Shown: positions 17,953 through 26,826, numbered from the stretch's first letter. The stretch is DNA of 64,000 bases from Flavipsychrobacter sp. (GCA_016786615.1 JAEUVX010000010.1:1-64000); one strand, 5' to 3'. Notes: generated by a model from the letters alone, not told the origin. Program-made: numbers and translations.

Positions 17953-20037
17953 TTAATTGAACTCGCTGTCAGGTATGTTTTTATTTACTTCAGCAGTTTC
18001 AGTTTTTGCAGAGATAGTCATCGGACCAGAAGAAATTTTAACTGTATGTGGCAATTTGTAACCATTAGCACCAGTTACTTCTTTATAGTCATCGAATTCC
18101 ACTGTCTGTGTCTGGCCTTCTTCAGTTTCTACTTGTTTAACCAGCAGTCCTGATTGTGCATCATAAAATTCAGAAGATTTACTGCCTTTTGCATCTGTAG
18201 CTTCCAGTACATAAACGTCTTTATCGTTTACTTTCTCCATGCCTTTCAGTGTACGTTTTGTACCGTATTGTTCAGGATGCAGTTCTGCAGCTATATCAGC
18301 TTTTTCTTTTGCAGCAACAATTTCTTCAGCACCCATATCCTGGCGTTGACCTTGTTGTTCTTTATATCCTTTTGCACCATCAAACACTTCTTTAGAGAAC
18401 ACCATACCCATACCTTCTACCTGAGATTTCATTTTACCCGGTGTCTTTTTCATCTCTGTAATAGTCAGTGGTATTTCCTGTCCCTGTACGCTCAGCATAC
18501 CTTTGCTTACCGTTTTGATGTCTTTGATGCTTGTCAGTGCTTTTTCTCCACCAATTGCAGCTACATATTTTTTCATAACAGCATCGGCAGTAATGCCGGC
18601 AGGTACTGCCTTAGCTTCTGTATTTTTCAACGGGTTGCCATAGTTGTCATAATAGTCAATTTTGCCATCGCTGTCGAAACGAACCAGTGATTTATCAACA
18701 TCGCCCTTAGCACCTACTACTACTATGTTAGCTTTATCAGCAGTAACATATTTGCGGGCTATCATTTGTATATCATCTGCAGTAACAGCGTTCAGATTTT
18801 TCAGGTAGTTCTGATAATAATCTTTAGGCATGTTGTAACGCTCGATATTGATAGCATACTGAGCGATAGTCTGCGCGTTTTCCAAACCAATAGCAAAGCT
18901 TCCGGACAGGTAGTTGAGGTGGTTCTGCAGTTCTTCAGCACTTACTTTTTCATTCTGCAGTTTCTTCATCTCTGCAAGAATTTCGTTAACAGAGCTGTCG
19001 CTAACCGCGTTGCGGCATTTAGCATAAGCAGTGAAGTTACCTTTCAGGTCGTCTTGTGTGATAGAAGAATAAGAGCCATAAGTCCACGCGTGTTTTTCGC
19101 GCAGGTTCAGGAACAGGCGGCCATTAGAACCACCACCCAGTATTGAGTTGGTTACACGTGCTTTAAGAACATCGGGTGTGCCCGGTAACAGGTCGATTGG
19201 ATATGTAACATTGATAACGCTTTGTACAGCACCTTCGCGCGGAACGAAAGCAACATTTGCTTTAGTAGGTGCAGATGGGTTACTGTATGCAGTTGCAGGA
19301 ACTTCTGCCTTCTGCCAGCCACCGAAGTGTTTTTCAACAAGTTGCTTTGCTTGATCTGCTGTGATATCGCCGATAACAGCCATGTAAGCAACGTTAGGGC
19401 GGAAATAAGTGCTGTAATATTTCTTACAATCTTCCAGTGTTATTTTACTAACTGTAGCATCTGTTGCAACTTCTCCGTAAGGATGTGTTGCACCGAAGTT
19501 GACAACAGCGCTTACGTTATTCAGCATTTCATCCGGTTCGTTCTTACTTGCTTCAAGGCCGGAGAGTGTACGTTTCTTGATTTTATCAAGCTCGGCTTGT
19601 TTGAAGTCTGAATTGATAGTAAGGTCAGCCATCAGTTCCAGTATTTTGCCAGCATGCTTTTTAAGGCCTGAAGCATAAACACTTGCATCAGAGGCACTGA
19701 TGTTTGCACCGATGTAGTCTATTTCTTTTGCAAGCTGCTCGTTGCTGCGTGTCTTAGTACCACTTGTCAGTAGTTCAGACATCATTTCGCGGTAGCCTGT
19801 TTTATCCCCTTCAAGAGCAGGGTCGATATCTAACTGAATGCTTACGCTTACAACAGGCAGTTTGTGTTTTTCAACAACAAATACTTTCAGGCCATTAGCT
19901 AATGTAAAGCTGGTTGGTTCGCCGAGTTTCACTTCAGGAGCCGCCCCGGCTTTAGGACGTATGCTGCGATCCAGTTTTTGTGCAGAGGCGTTTAATACCA
20001 ATGCTAATGATAATATGGAGAGCGTTATTTTTTTCAT
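17953..20037 (-). CDS. M16 family peptidase-like protein without the zinc motif, with an extra C-terminal domain
   Basis: A 694-aa protein with a signal peptide (ending NASAQ near residue 19) and two M16 (insulinase/MPP-like) halves up to about residue 470. The position of the HxxEH zinc site reads YREMMSELL, so this copy should be catalytically dead and act as a structural or substrate-binding partner. Residues about 500-690 form an extra beta-rich domain (for example VMKKYVAAIGGEKAL) reminiscent of lipoprotein-sorting-like domains. It is 36 bases downstream of an M16 gene that keeps the zinc motif; the two probably form a periplasmic heterodimer. Confidence 0.88.
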   Translation of the reverse strand: MKKITLSILSLALVLNASAQKLDRSIRPKAGAAPEVKLGEPTSFTLANGLKVFVVEKHKLPVVSVSIQLDIDPALEGDKTGYREMMSELLTSGTKTRSNEQLAKEIDYIGANISASDASVYASGLKKHAGKILELMADLTINSDFKQAELDKIKKRTLSGLEASKNEPDEMLNNVSAVVNFGATHPYGEVATDATVSKITLEDCKKYYSTYFRPNVAYMAVIGDITADQAKQLVEKHFGGWQKAEVPATAYSNPSAPTKANVAFVPREGAVQSVINVTYPIDLLPGTPDVLKARVTNSILGGGSNGRLFLNLREKHAWTYGSYSSITQDDLKGNFTAYAKCRNAVSDSSVNEILAEMKKLQNEKVSAEELQNHLNYLSGSFAIGLENAQTIAQYAINIERYNMPKDYYQNYLKNLNAVTADDIQMIARKYVTADKANIVVVGAKGDVDKSLVRFDSDGKIDYYDNYGNPLKNTEAKAVPAGITADAVMKKYVAAIGGEKALTSIKDIKTVSKGMLSVQGQEIPLTITEMKKTPGKMKSQVEGMGMVFSKEVFDGAKGYKEQQGQRQDMGAEEIVAAKEKADIAAELHPEQYGTKRTLKGMEKVNDKDVYVLEATDAKGSKSSEFYDAQSGLLVKQVETEEGQTQTVEFDDYKEVTGANGYKLPHTVKISSGPMTISAKTETAEVNKNIPDSEFN

Positions 20038-20073
20038 TTTATAATACAGTTGAAGCTTGTTTAAAAAATTGGA

Positions 20074-21408
20074 TTATCCTTTCTTTTGTTGCGATTTTGG
20101 TAAATAATGTACTATCAGCCTGTTTTCTTTACCGAAGTACTTGTTTGCAACACGCTTCAGGTCTTCTTTAGTTATTTTAGTGTACTTCTCTAATTCTGTA
20201 TTGATGAGGTTTGCATTGCGGAAGTAAGTGTAATAAGTAGCCAGATTTTCCGCAATACCTGCAACGCGCTGATTTTGAGAAATGAAATCGTTTTCAGCCT
20301 GGTTCATCAGCTTCTGGTATTCTTCGTCAGATATCAAAGTTGTTTTTACTTTTTCAACTTCAGCTATCATAGATTTTTCCAGTTCTTCAGGTTTTACACC
20401 GGCGTTGGTAATACCATACATAAAGGCAACACCCGGATCTTCGTTAGGTATCATGAATGCACCAACAGCCAAACCTTTTTGTTGTTTCTCAACTATTTCT
20501 TTCTGGAAACGAGAGCTCTTGCCCTGAGAAAGCATTTGTGTCAGTAATTGTAATGCATACCAATCATCAGTACCCATTTTAGGCGTGTGATAAGCAACTA
20601 TGGTAGCAGGAAGCTGTACGTTGTCGAAGAATTCAACACGTTTTTCAGCAGTTTGTGCAGGCTCTACATCCGTCGGGCGAGGTATTGCATTTGTACCCTT
20701 TGGTATTTCGCCAAAGTATTTTGTAATCAGTTCTTTTGTTTTAGCAACGTCCAGGTCGCCTGCGATAGATAATACCGCATTGTTTGGTACATAGAAGGTT
20801 TTATAAAAATTCATAAACTCTTCCAGCTTTGCCTGGTCTATGTATTGTTCTTTACCGATGGGGCTCCAACGGTAAGGATGTTTTGTGAATGCACTTTCAT
20901 ATACACAGTTCAGCAACTGGCCGTATGGTGTATTATCATAGCGTTGTTTCTTTTCTTCTTTTACAACTTTGCGTTGTGTTTCTACACCCACCATATCAAT
21001 CTTTGCCTGAAACATACGCTCAGACTCCATCCACAAAGCCAGTTCTAATTGGTTTGATGGTAATACTTCGTAATAATAAGTACGGTCTTGAGACGTGTTG
21101 GCATTTAATTGCCCACCGGCAGCCTGTACCATTTTCATGTATTCGCCACGGCCGATGTTAGCACTGCCTTCAAACAGCAAGTGTTCGAAAAAGTGTGCGA
21201 AGCCCGTCCGTTGCGGGTCTTCGTTTTTAGAACCTACATGGTACATTACAGATACACATACAATGGGTGTTGCATGGTCTTCGTGCAGTATTACGTGCAG
21301 TCCGTTTGGCAGGTCGAATTCGGTAAACTTGATGTTTCCTTCTGCTTTTGCAGTGTTAGCCAGCAATGATGCCCCTAACAACATGGCATAGAAAGCTTTG
21401 CGCTTCAT
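20074..21408 (-). CDS. M16 family zinc metallopeptidase, catalytic
   Basis: A 444-aa protein with a signal peptide (ending NTAKAEG near residue 22). The inverted zinc motif HFFEH is at residues 72-76 in GFAHFFEHLLFEG, and the third ligand glutamate should lie in the later ALWMESERM region. It is expected to degrade peptides in the periplasm. It is the first gene of a two-gene operon with the non-catalytic 694-aa partner, an arrangement parallel to the alpha/beta mitochondrial processing peptidase. The natural substrate cannot be inferred. Confidence 0.92.
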   Translation of the reverse strand: MKRKAFYAMLLGASLLANTAKAEGNIKFTEFDLPNGLHVILHEDHATPIVCVSVMYHVGSKNEDPQRTGFAHFFEHLLFEGSANIGRGEYMKMVQAAGGQLNANTSQDRTYYYEVLPSNQLELALWMESERMFQAKIDMVGVETQRKVVKEEKKQRYDNTPYGQLLNCVYESAFTKHPYRWSPIGKEQYIDQAKLEEFMNFYKTFYVPNNAVLSIAGDLDVAKTKELITKYFGEIPKGTNAIPRPTDVEPAQTAEKRVEFFDNVQLPATIVAYHTPKMGTDDWYALQLLTQMLSQGKSSRFQKEIVEKQQKGLAVGAFMIPNEDPGVAFMYGITNAGVKPEELEKSMIAEVEKVKTTLISDEEYQKLMNQAENDFISQNQRVAGIAENLATYYTYFRNANLINTELEKYTKITKEDLKRVANKYFGKENRLIVHYLPKSQQKKG

Positions 21409-21534
21409 AATAAAATAATTTGAAGCAAAAATAACCGTTAGAACGGTATAGATGAATGTTAATTATTCTTAATTGATATAATTTCCCCCGAAATATCACC
21501 CGTGAAACAGATATTTGCACGCAAATCAGGATAT

Positions 21535-22188
21535 ATGATTAATACGGTGTTGTTTGATATGGATGGCTTATTGTTTGATACTGAACCACTTTGGGGTGTA
21601 AGTATGCTGCGTGTGGCGCAGGCACATGGCATACCGATAACCCGTGAACGGTTTAAAGACACACGAGGGTTTCATATATATGAAGTGACAGAGTTCTGGT
21701 CGGTAAAATATCCGTGGGAGGGCAAATCATCCCAAGAGGTAGCGGAAGAAATACTGGACGACATCATTGCGCTTACCATAGAGCAGGGGAGTATAATGCC
21801 GGGGGTAGTACAGGCATTAGAAACATTGAAAGCTAATGGTTATAAGATTGGGCTTGCATCTTCATCGCCCATACGGATGATAAATGCATTAGTAGAACAT
21901 TTTGGCATCAAGCATTATTTCGACTGCATCACATCTGCCGACGAGGTGGAATTGGGTAAGCCGCACCCTGCCGTGTTTCTACACTGTGCCGATCAACTTG
22001 GCTCTTTGCCACTGCAATGTTTGGTATTAGAAGATTCTATCAATGGTGTAATAGCAGGCAAAGCTGCCCGAATGAAAGTAATAGCCATACCGGAGGCAGC
22101 GCATTACGAAGACCCGCGTTTCTCACTGGCTGATGCAAAGCTGCAAAGTATGGAAGCGTTTAATCTTGATTTAGTGAGGTCGTTGTAA
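21535..22188 (+). CDS. HAD family phosphatase (beta-phosphoglucomutase-like)
   Basis: A 217-aa HAD hydrolase, subfamily IA, similar in layout to the sugar-phosphate phosphatase HxpB (YniC). Motif I is FDMDGLLFDTE with nucleophile Asp8 and acid/base Asp10. A helical cap follows (about 15-90), then motif II SSS near residue 107, and GKPHPAVF with motif III lysine, and LVLEDSINGV as motif IV. I chose the ATG at 21535, which starts MINTVLFDMDG; a GTG at 21502 would add eleven residues not expected in the family. Its end overlaps the convergent membrane-protein gene by 18 bases. Confidence 0.88.
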   Translation: MINTVLFDMDGLLFDTEPLWGVSMLRVAQAHGIPITRERFKDTRGFHIYEVTEFWSVKYPWEGKSSQEVAEEILDDIIALTIEQGSIMPGVVQALETLKANGYKIGLASSSPIRMINALVEHFGIKHYFDCITSADEVELGKPHPAVFLHCADQLGSLPLQCLVLEDSINGVIAGKAARMKVIAIPEAAHYEDPRFSLADAKLQSMEAFNLDLVRSL

Positions 22189-22545
22189 TTGCTGTATTCT
22201 TTTCCTGCTGCTGAACCAACGTTCTGCAAAAATCAGCAATAGTACTATGTTGATACCGAGAATGTAACTACTGAAATGTTTTGGGAGTTTTGTCGTATTC
22301 AGATTCACCCCGTAATCAGGTAAAGTATCTCCGGATGTGAATACCATATATAATGATACAAGCATACACAGTACTAAGACTGCAGTAATGCTTTTTATCA
22401 CCAATGGGTTGATGTAGTGTTTTCTTACAGGTGCAACTTCCAACCCTTCGATGCTATCCATCACATTTTTGGTGAAACGCATAGACGGTTGTTCTGCCTC
22501 CAGCGATTTCATCAAATCATTATATGTTTTATCGTCCTGTTTCAT
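22171..22545 (-). CDS. Small two-helix membrane protein, candidate anti-sigma factor
   Basis: A 124-aa protein with a cytosolic N-terminal part of about 45 residues (MKQDDKTYNDLMKSLEAE...), then two membrane helices (about 48-70 and 91-108) and a basic end. It lacks the zinc-binding HxxxCxxC motif of ZAS anti-sigma factors. It begins 23 bases after the ECF sigma gene on the same strand, the usual place for a cognate anti-sigma factor. That role is inferred from position and topology only. Its 3' end overlaps the HAD gene on the other strand by 18 bases. Confidence 0.7.
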   Translation of the reverse strand: MKQDDKTYNDLMKSLEAEQPSMRFTKNVMDSIEGLEVAPVRKHYINPLVIKSITAVLVLCMLVSLYMVFTSGDTLPDYGVNLNTTKLPKHFSSYILGINIVLLLIFAERWFSSRKRIQQLQRPH

Positions 22546-22568
22546 TTCAGTTGATTATTAAAGTTACA

Positions 22569-23144
22569 TCAATTGCGATATAATAATTCTTTTTCCTGTC
22601 CGTAAGCACGATCTACAATGTCTTTCAGTTTTTGTCTGGCACGATGCAGCTTCACTTTCACATTGTTTGCTTCAAGTTGCATGATGATGGCTATTTCTTC
22701 AATAGTTTGTTCGGCAAGGTAGAACAGAGTGATTATCTCTGCATCATCCGGTGGTAGTTGCTTAATACAGTTGTTTACTGCAACACGTAGTGAATTGTAA
22801 TGCGGGTGCTGGATATTTGCTTTGGAATCTGTATATGCAGCTATGGTGTTTTCTTCTGCAAACACGACATCAGGCCTCGATTTGCGAAGGTGCGATATTG
22901 CTGTAGTATGTGCTATGCTGTATAGCCATGTGCTGAATTTACTGCTGCCTTTAAAACCTGCAAGTGAGAGGTAGGCTTTAACAAACACTTCCTGCGATAC
23001 GTCTTCGGTTTCTTCACGAATAGGTATCAGCCTGTTGATAATGGTAAATACATAAGACTGGTATCGCTCAACCAATATTGCATAGGCAGCTTTATTGCCC
23101 TGCAATACCGATTTTATGATATCAGCATCATGTAATTGTTGCAT
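22569..23144 (-). CDS. RNA polymerase sigma factor, ECF (sigma-70 family)
   Basis: A 191-aa extracytoplasmic-function sigma factor. Region 2 is visible as YAILVERYQSYVFTI and DVSQEVFVKAYLSLAGFKG followed by KFSTWLYSIAHTTAISHLRK (about 25-85). Region 4 is LPPDDAEIITLFYLAEQTIEEIA with the helix-turn-helix up to VKLHRARQKLKD (about 120-175). Its own upstream region carries TGTAACC and GCGTC boxes at ECF spacing, so autoregulation is likely. A mirrored promoter with the same boxes drives the divergent DUF6249 gene. The following membrane-protein gene may encode its anti-sigma factor. Confidence 0.93.
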   Translation of the reverse strand: MQQLHDADIIKSVLQGNKAAYAILVERYQSYVFTIINRLIPIREETEDVSQEVFVKAYLSLAGFKGSSKFSTWLYSIAHTTAISHLRKSRPDVVFAEENTIAAYTDSKANIQHPHYNSLRVAVNNCIKQLPPDDAEIITLFYLAEQTIEEIAIIMQLEANNVKVKLHRARQKLKDIVDRAYGQEKELLYRN

Positions 23145-23154
23145 AGTTTGTGTA

Positions 23155-23184
23155 TAAGACGCAATAAGCAGGTGAAAGGTTACA
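23155..23184 (-). promoter_or_regulatory. ECF-type promoter of the sigma factor gene
   Basis: On the minus strand TGTAACC (23184-23178) and GCGTC (23162-23158) are separated by 15 bases. The CGTC -10 and GTAAC-type -35 are characteristic of ECF sigma promoters. The same two boxes with identical spacing occur on the opposite strand 21 bases away. Transcription would start only a few bases before the sigma start codon. Confidence 0.7.
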
Positions 23185-23205
23185 GAAAAATATTTTCAAC
23201 CATAT

Positions 23206-23235
23206 TGTAACCCAAACAAACTGTATCGCGTCATA
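23206..23235 (+). promoter_or_regulatory. ECF-type promoter of the DUF6249 gene
   Basis: TGTAACC (23206-23212), 15 bases, then GCGTC (23228-23232). It mirrors the sigma gene promoter, and about 40 bases separate the -10 box from the DUF6249 start codon. This suggests that the ECF sigma factor transcribes the DUF6249 gene. Confidence 0.7.
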
Positions 23236-23272
23236 GATTCATCAACAAATTAATAACTTTAAAAAATAGAAT

Positions 23273-23641
23273 ATGGAAGCAACTGAAGCAATGGTGCCTA
23301 TAGTATTGTTTATTAGTATGGCAATAACACTGTTTGGTATTGTATATATGCGCAATAAAGAGAATATGGCACTGATAGAAAGGGGTATTAATCCGAGGGA
23401 GAGTTATAAGAAATTCGGGTCACTCACATACCTGAAGTATGGATTGCTGATGATAGGTGCCGGTTTGGGTTTACTGACTGCATATTTAATTGACAGCGCA
23501 ATGCCACCTGTGCGTTTACATAGTGATCAGGATCGCCCTGCTTTGTATTTTTCTTTAATAGGTATTTGTGGTGGTATAGGATTGGTTATATCTTACTTTA
23601 TAGAAAAAAAGGAAATGCAAAAGCATAATAACAGAGATTAA
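23273..23641 (+). CDS. DUF6249-like small membrane protein
   Basis: A 122-aa inner-membrane protein with helices at about 8-26, 59-77 and 91-111. The segment MRNKENMALIERGINP after helix 1 fits my recollection of DUF6249, a family found next to ECF sigma factors in Bacteroidota. No enzymatic motif is present. It is divergent from the sigma gene and has a matching ECF-type promoter, so it is a probable member of that sigma regulon. A perfect hairpin terminator follows directly after the stop codon. Confidence 0.78.
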   Translation: MEATEAMVPIVLFISMAITLFGIVYMRNKENMALIERGINPRESYKKFGSLTYLKYGLLMIGAGLGLLTAYLIDSAMPPVRLHSDQDRPALYFSLIGICGGIGLVISYFIEKKEMQKHNNRD

Positions 23642-23643
23642 AT

Positions 23644-23678
23644 AATAAAGCCCCGATAATTCGGGGCTTTATTTTATT
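23644..23678. terminator. Bidirectional terminator between DUF6249 gene and DUF1572 gene
   Basis: A 13-bp stem (23644-23656 with 23661-23673) with a TAAT loop and T-rich flanks on both strands. It fills the whole 32-base gap between the two convergent genes. Confidence 0.88.
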
Positions 23679-24240
23679 TTTTGTTCAACCACTCATCGGT
23701 AAAGTGTCTTGTCCCTTTCTCTTCGCTGAATTTCTTGTTGTTGTATTCGTTTGATTTGTTTCGTGGAATGGATAGACTGTTCCATCCATCGTTTTTATAC
23801 ATTTTGGCTATATATACTATCTGCCCTACGTGGTAAGCGTAGTGCGCTATTTGCCTGTTGATGGCCTCGAGTATGCTATGCCCTTCGTTGCGGATGTATA
23901 TGATTTTTTCAAGGTCGTCATCCGTTATGCTTTCCAGTGCAGTGAAGAGGCATTGCCAGCCTTCATTCCATTTCTGCATCAGTGCTTCACGGTTCTGTAT
24001 GTCATTTTCAAATTCAGCATCACGTTCACGCCATGGTTTTTCACCATCCGTAGTCAGGAAATCTGTCCAGCGGCTTAGCATATTACCCCACAGGTGTTTT
24101 ACAATTATGGCAACGCTGTTGCTTTCTTCATTTGGCTGTATGAAGAGGTGTTGGTCGTCTATCTGCAGGATGGCATCTTCGCCAAGCTTTTTATACATGA
24201 GGAACTGCCTCGTTGCGCTTTTTAAATATGGTATTGCCAT
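23674..24240 (-). CDS. DUF1572 (DinB-like) family protein
   Basis: A 188-aa four-helix-bundle protein of the DinB/YfiT-like superfamily, DUF1572 branch. Possible metal-ligand histidines are in VKHLWGNML (about residue 49) and in INRQIAHYAYHVGQIVYIAK (about 131-150). DinB-like proteins include thiol-dependent transferases, but the function of this branch is not established. It is the last gene of the minus-strand run EamA, ilvE, GNAT, DUF1572, 7 bases behind the GNAT gene. Confidence 0.82.
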   Translation of the reverse strand: MAIPYLKSATRQFLMYKKLGEDAILQIDDQHLFIQPNEESNSVAIIVKHLWGNMLSRWTDFLTTDGEKPWRERDAEFENDIQNREALMQKWNEGWQCLFTALESITDDDLEKIIYIRNEGHSILEAINRQIAHYAYHVGQIVYIAKMYKNDGWNSLSIPRNKSNEYNNKKFSEEKGTRHFTDEWLNKK

Positions 24241-24247
24241 TGTGTTT

Positions 24248-24712
24248 CTAATTACAAGGATTATTACTATCGCCGTATATAGCAGGGCGTGTTATTTCCA
24301 TTAAACGTTCCGGTACAGCAGGACTTACAAAACCAAACTGTTCATACAATCCATGTGCATCTAATGTTGCTAATGTGAGCCTTCGGAGTTTTTTAACCCA
24401 ATCGAGGTTCATCAGTATTTCCATCATCTTTTTACTAAGCCCTAAGCCACGGTGTGTTTCTTCTACATATACATCTGCCAGATAGGCAAATACGGCATAG
24501 TCTGTTACAAAGCGTGCGTAGCCTACCTGCCTGCCATCCTTCAATATACCGATGCAGTAAGAATTGTCGAATGCAGTTTTAACTACATCAAGCGGTATTT
24601 TCTTACACCAATATGCTTCAGTCGATAACCACTGATGCACATCATGTACATTCATCAATTGCTTATCGGTTGTTATGGTGTATCCGTTGTAGTCTATGGT
24701 TATTGGTTGCAT
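24248..24712 (-). CDS. GNAT family N-acetyltransferase
   Basis: A 154-aa acetyltransferase using acetyl-CoA. The central strand ADVYVEETHRGLGLSKKMM (about residues 84-102) contains the Q/RxxGxG/A acetyl-CoA loop as RGLGLS, and LATLDAHGLYEQFGF is the usual C-terminal GNAT segment. The acceptor is unknown; relatives acetylate small amines or protein N-termini. It begins 3 bases after the ilvE stop, so it is surely co-transcribed with ilvE. Confidence 0.87.
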   Translation of the reverse strand: MQPITIDYNGYTITTDKQLMNVHDVHQWLSTEAYWCKKIPLDVVKTAFDNSYCIGILKDGRQVGYARFVTDYAVFAYLADVYVEETHRGLGLSKKMMEILMNLDWVKKLRRLTLATLDAHGLYEQFGFVSPAVPERLMEITRPAIYGDSNNPCN

Positions 24713-24715
24713 ATA

Positions 24716-25765
24716 CTAAATGATATAATTCCAGTTATGATTATCAGGTGCTATTCCTTTACGTATATCGTACAATGCTTTTTGCAGTTTATACATCGTA
24801 GCGTCGTCATCAATATAGCAGTTATGTTCTTTTCCTTTTATTGCGATTGTTTCTATAGGTGCTATAACGGCAGCGGTACCTGCACCAAATGCCTCAACAC
24901 GTTTCCCCGCTTCCAGCGCCTGTTGTATTTCTTTATAATTGATGGGGCGCACATCTGTTGTAATGCCCAGTTCTTTTGCTAAGGTCAATAACGAATCTCT
25001 TGTTACACCATCCAGTATAGTGCCCGACAATGGTGGTGTGATGAGTGTATTGTCTATAAAGAACATGAGGTTCATCGTTCCCGATTCTTCAATCATTTCA
25101 TGTGTTTTGCTGTCGGTCCATATTACCTGATCGTAACCTGCTTCCCGTGCAAGTTTGGCAGGGTAGTAAGCACCTCCGTAATTACCTCCGCATTTTGCAA
25201 AACCCGTACCGCCATCAGCAGCGCGCGAATATGTGTCTTCAACCCTTACCTTAAGTGGCTTGGTATAGTATTGATATGCAGGTGTGCATACCACCATAAA
25301 TATATACTCATCGGCAATCTTAACACCCAGCCTGTCTTCAGATGCTATCATAAACGGGCGTATGTATAGTGAGCCATGCTCGGCATCAGGAACCCAATTA
25401 CTATCGAGCTGTACAAGCTGGTGCAATGCTTCGGTAAACAAACCTTTTGGTACTATCGGCATACACATACGCTCCAGCGATTTGGTAAAACGGTCGTAGT
25501 GCTTGTCCGGGCGAAATATATTGACACGCCCGTCATTCATCAGAAATGCTTTCATACCCTCAAATACTGTTTGCCCGTAGTGCAGGCATAATGCAAAGGG
25601 GCTCATGCTGAGATTCATGAATGGTACGATGCGGCTATTGTGCCATTTACCATCCTTATACTCAGCAATAAACATATGCTCGGTAGGCTGCACACCAAAT
25701 GGTGTGGTTGTAGTGTCTTTTACTTCTCTTGCTGCCTGTGGCGTAATAGTGATTGCATACTCCAT
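24716..25765 (-). CDS. ilvE: Branched-chain amino acid aminotransferase
   Basis: Fold-type IV PLP enzyme that transfers amino groups between Leu/Ile/Val and 2-oxoglutarate. The 349-aa protein matches the longer class: LHYGQTVFEGMKAF, YIRPFMIASEDRLG, the PLP-lysine segment GGNYGGAYYPAKLA (about residues 180-193), and EESGTMNLMF. The late GTAAVIAPI motif is also present. It follows an EamA exporter gene by 13 bases and precedes the GNAT gene by 3. The context suggests linked synthesis and export or turnover of amino acids. Confidence 0.95.
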   Translation of the reverse strand: MEYAITITPQAAREVKDTTTTPFGVQPTEHMFIAEYKDGKWHNSRIVPFMNLSMSPFALCLHYGQTVFEGMKAFLMNDGRVNIFRPDKHYDRFTKSLERMCMPIVPKGLFTEALHQLVQLDSNWVPDAEHGSLYIRPFMIASEDRLGVKIADEYIFMVVCTPAYQYYTKPLKVRVEDTYSRAADGGTGFAKCGGNYGGAYYPAKLAREAGYDQVIWTDSKTHEMIEESGTMNLMFFIDNTLITPPLSGTILDGVTRDSLLTLAKELGITTDVRPINYKEIQQALEAGKRVEAFGAGTAAVIAPIETIAIKGKEHNCYIDDDATMYKLQKALYDIRKGIAPDNHNWNYII

Positions 25766-25778
25766 AACAGTTACGTTT

Positions 25779-26720
25779 TTATTCCGCTTCGGGAATGGTT
25801 AATAATGCCGCTTTCTCTGCTGCGGTTTGTTTATGTTTCCGGCGATAGCCGTAATTTACCATATATACACCACCTGCGATGGTTGCAAATGCAAGTGCGG
25901 TGTACCATGTTAGTTGTTCGTTTAGGATAAAGTAACCCAGTATCACAGCTACCAGTGGGTTTACATAGGCATACAATGTTGTGATACCGACCGGCAGTTC
26001 CTTCAGTGCATACATGTATAATGTATATGCCAGTACAGAGCCAAAGATGACGAGGTAAGCAAGGTTCCAGATGACTTTTGGTTGAAACAGATTTACATGG
26101 CTGTAGTCATCTACAAACAGGCTGAAGATGAATAAGCCTACACAACCAAACAGCAATTGCAGTCCCGAATTGAATATAGGGTTGATGGTAGATGTATGCT
26201 TCTTATTTACTACGCTGCCAAACGACCAGCAGGATGTCGCTATGAATGTTGCTAAGATGCCGAATAGGTAGTTTCCATCACCTATCAACGCAAAGTTGTC
26301 TTTGAAGATGAGGGCTATACCTGCAAAGCCGATTATCATACCGGCTATTATGATGCCGTTGATACGTTCTTTGGTAAGGGCAATATTAATAAGCACAGCG
26401 TTCAGCGGCATCAGCCCGCATATCAGTGCAGATACACCACTTGGTACAAAACGTACACCCCACATCACAAAACCATTGCCTATAGTGATAAGCAGAAAGC
26501 CAACTTTTGCCTGATGGAGGATGTTCTTTTTAGACAGGTCGGCCTTTTTGTTGATGAACAACGCAATGGCAATAATTATGAACCCCGCAATAACCTGCCT
26601 GAGCGCTGCGAATAAAAATGACGGAAATACCTGTACCACAATACGTGCCGATAGGTACGTTGTGCCCCAGATGATGCAGATATAAAATAGTGCCAATAGT
26701 GCTTTGGTGTGCCTCGACAT
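25779..26720 (-). CDS. EamA (DMT superfamily) transporter
   Basis: A 313-aa inner-membrane protein with about ten transmembrane helices arranged as two EamA repeats (about 8-135 and 150-290). N-terminal features include WGTTYLSARI and the conserved GVSALICGLMP of repeat 1. EamA proteins are mostly metabolite exporters; the following ilvE gene hints at amino acids, which is inference. It is the first gene of a four-gene operon and is divergent from a MocR-type regulator, a pairing that often means control by that regulator. Confidence 0.88.
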   Translation of the reverse strand: MSRHTKALLALFYICIIWGTTYLSARIVVQVFPSFLFAALRQVIAGFIIIAIALFINKKADLSKKNILHQAKVGFLLITIGNGFVMWGVRFVPSGVSALICGLMPLNAVLINIALTKERINGIIIAGMIIGFAGIALIFKDNFALIGDGNYLFGILATFIATSCWSFGSVVNKKHTSTINPIFNSGLQLLFGCVGLFIFSLFVDDYSHVNLFQPKVIWNLAYLVIFGSVLAYTLYMYALKELPVGITTLYAYVNPLVAVILGYFILNEQLTWYTALAFATIAGGVYMVNYGYRRKHKQTAAEKAALLTIPEAE

Positions 26721-26792
26721 AAAGGTGCCTTAGTTAGATATAGTTGTGAAACAACAACGCAAAAATCCTGAGATTATTTGAAACAAAACAGA

Positions 26793-26826
26793 TACAATTT
26801 TTGTAATTTCGACCAGTACAGTTTTT
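26793..26826. promoter_or_regulatory. Direct repeats between EamA and MocR-type genes, candidate operator
   Basis: TACAATTTTT (26793-26802) and TACAGTTTTT (26817-26826) differ at one base and are 24 bp apart, start to start. They lie in the 123-bp divergent intergenic region. MocR/GntR regulators commonly bind spaced direct repeats beside their own gene. No binding can be shown from sequence alone. Confidence 0.4.
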
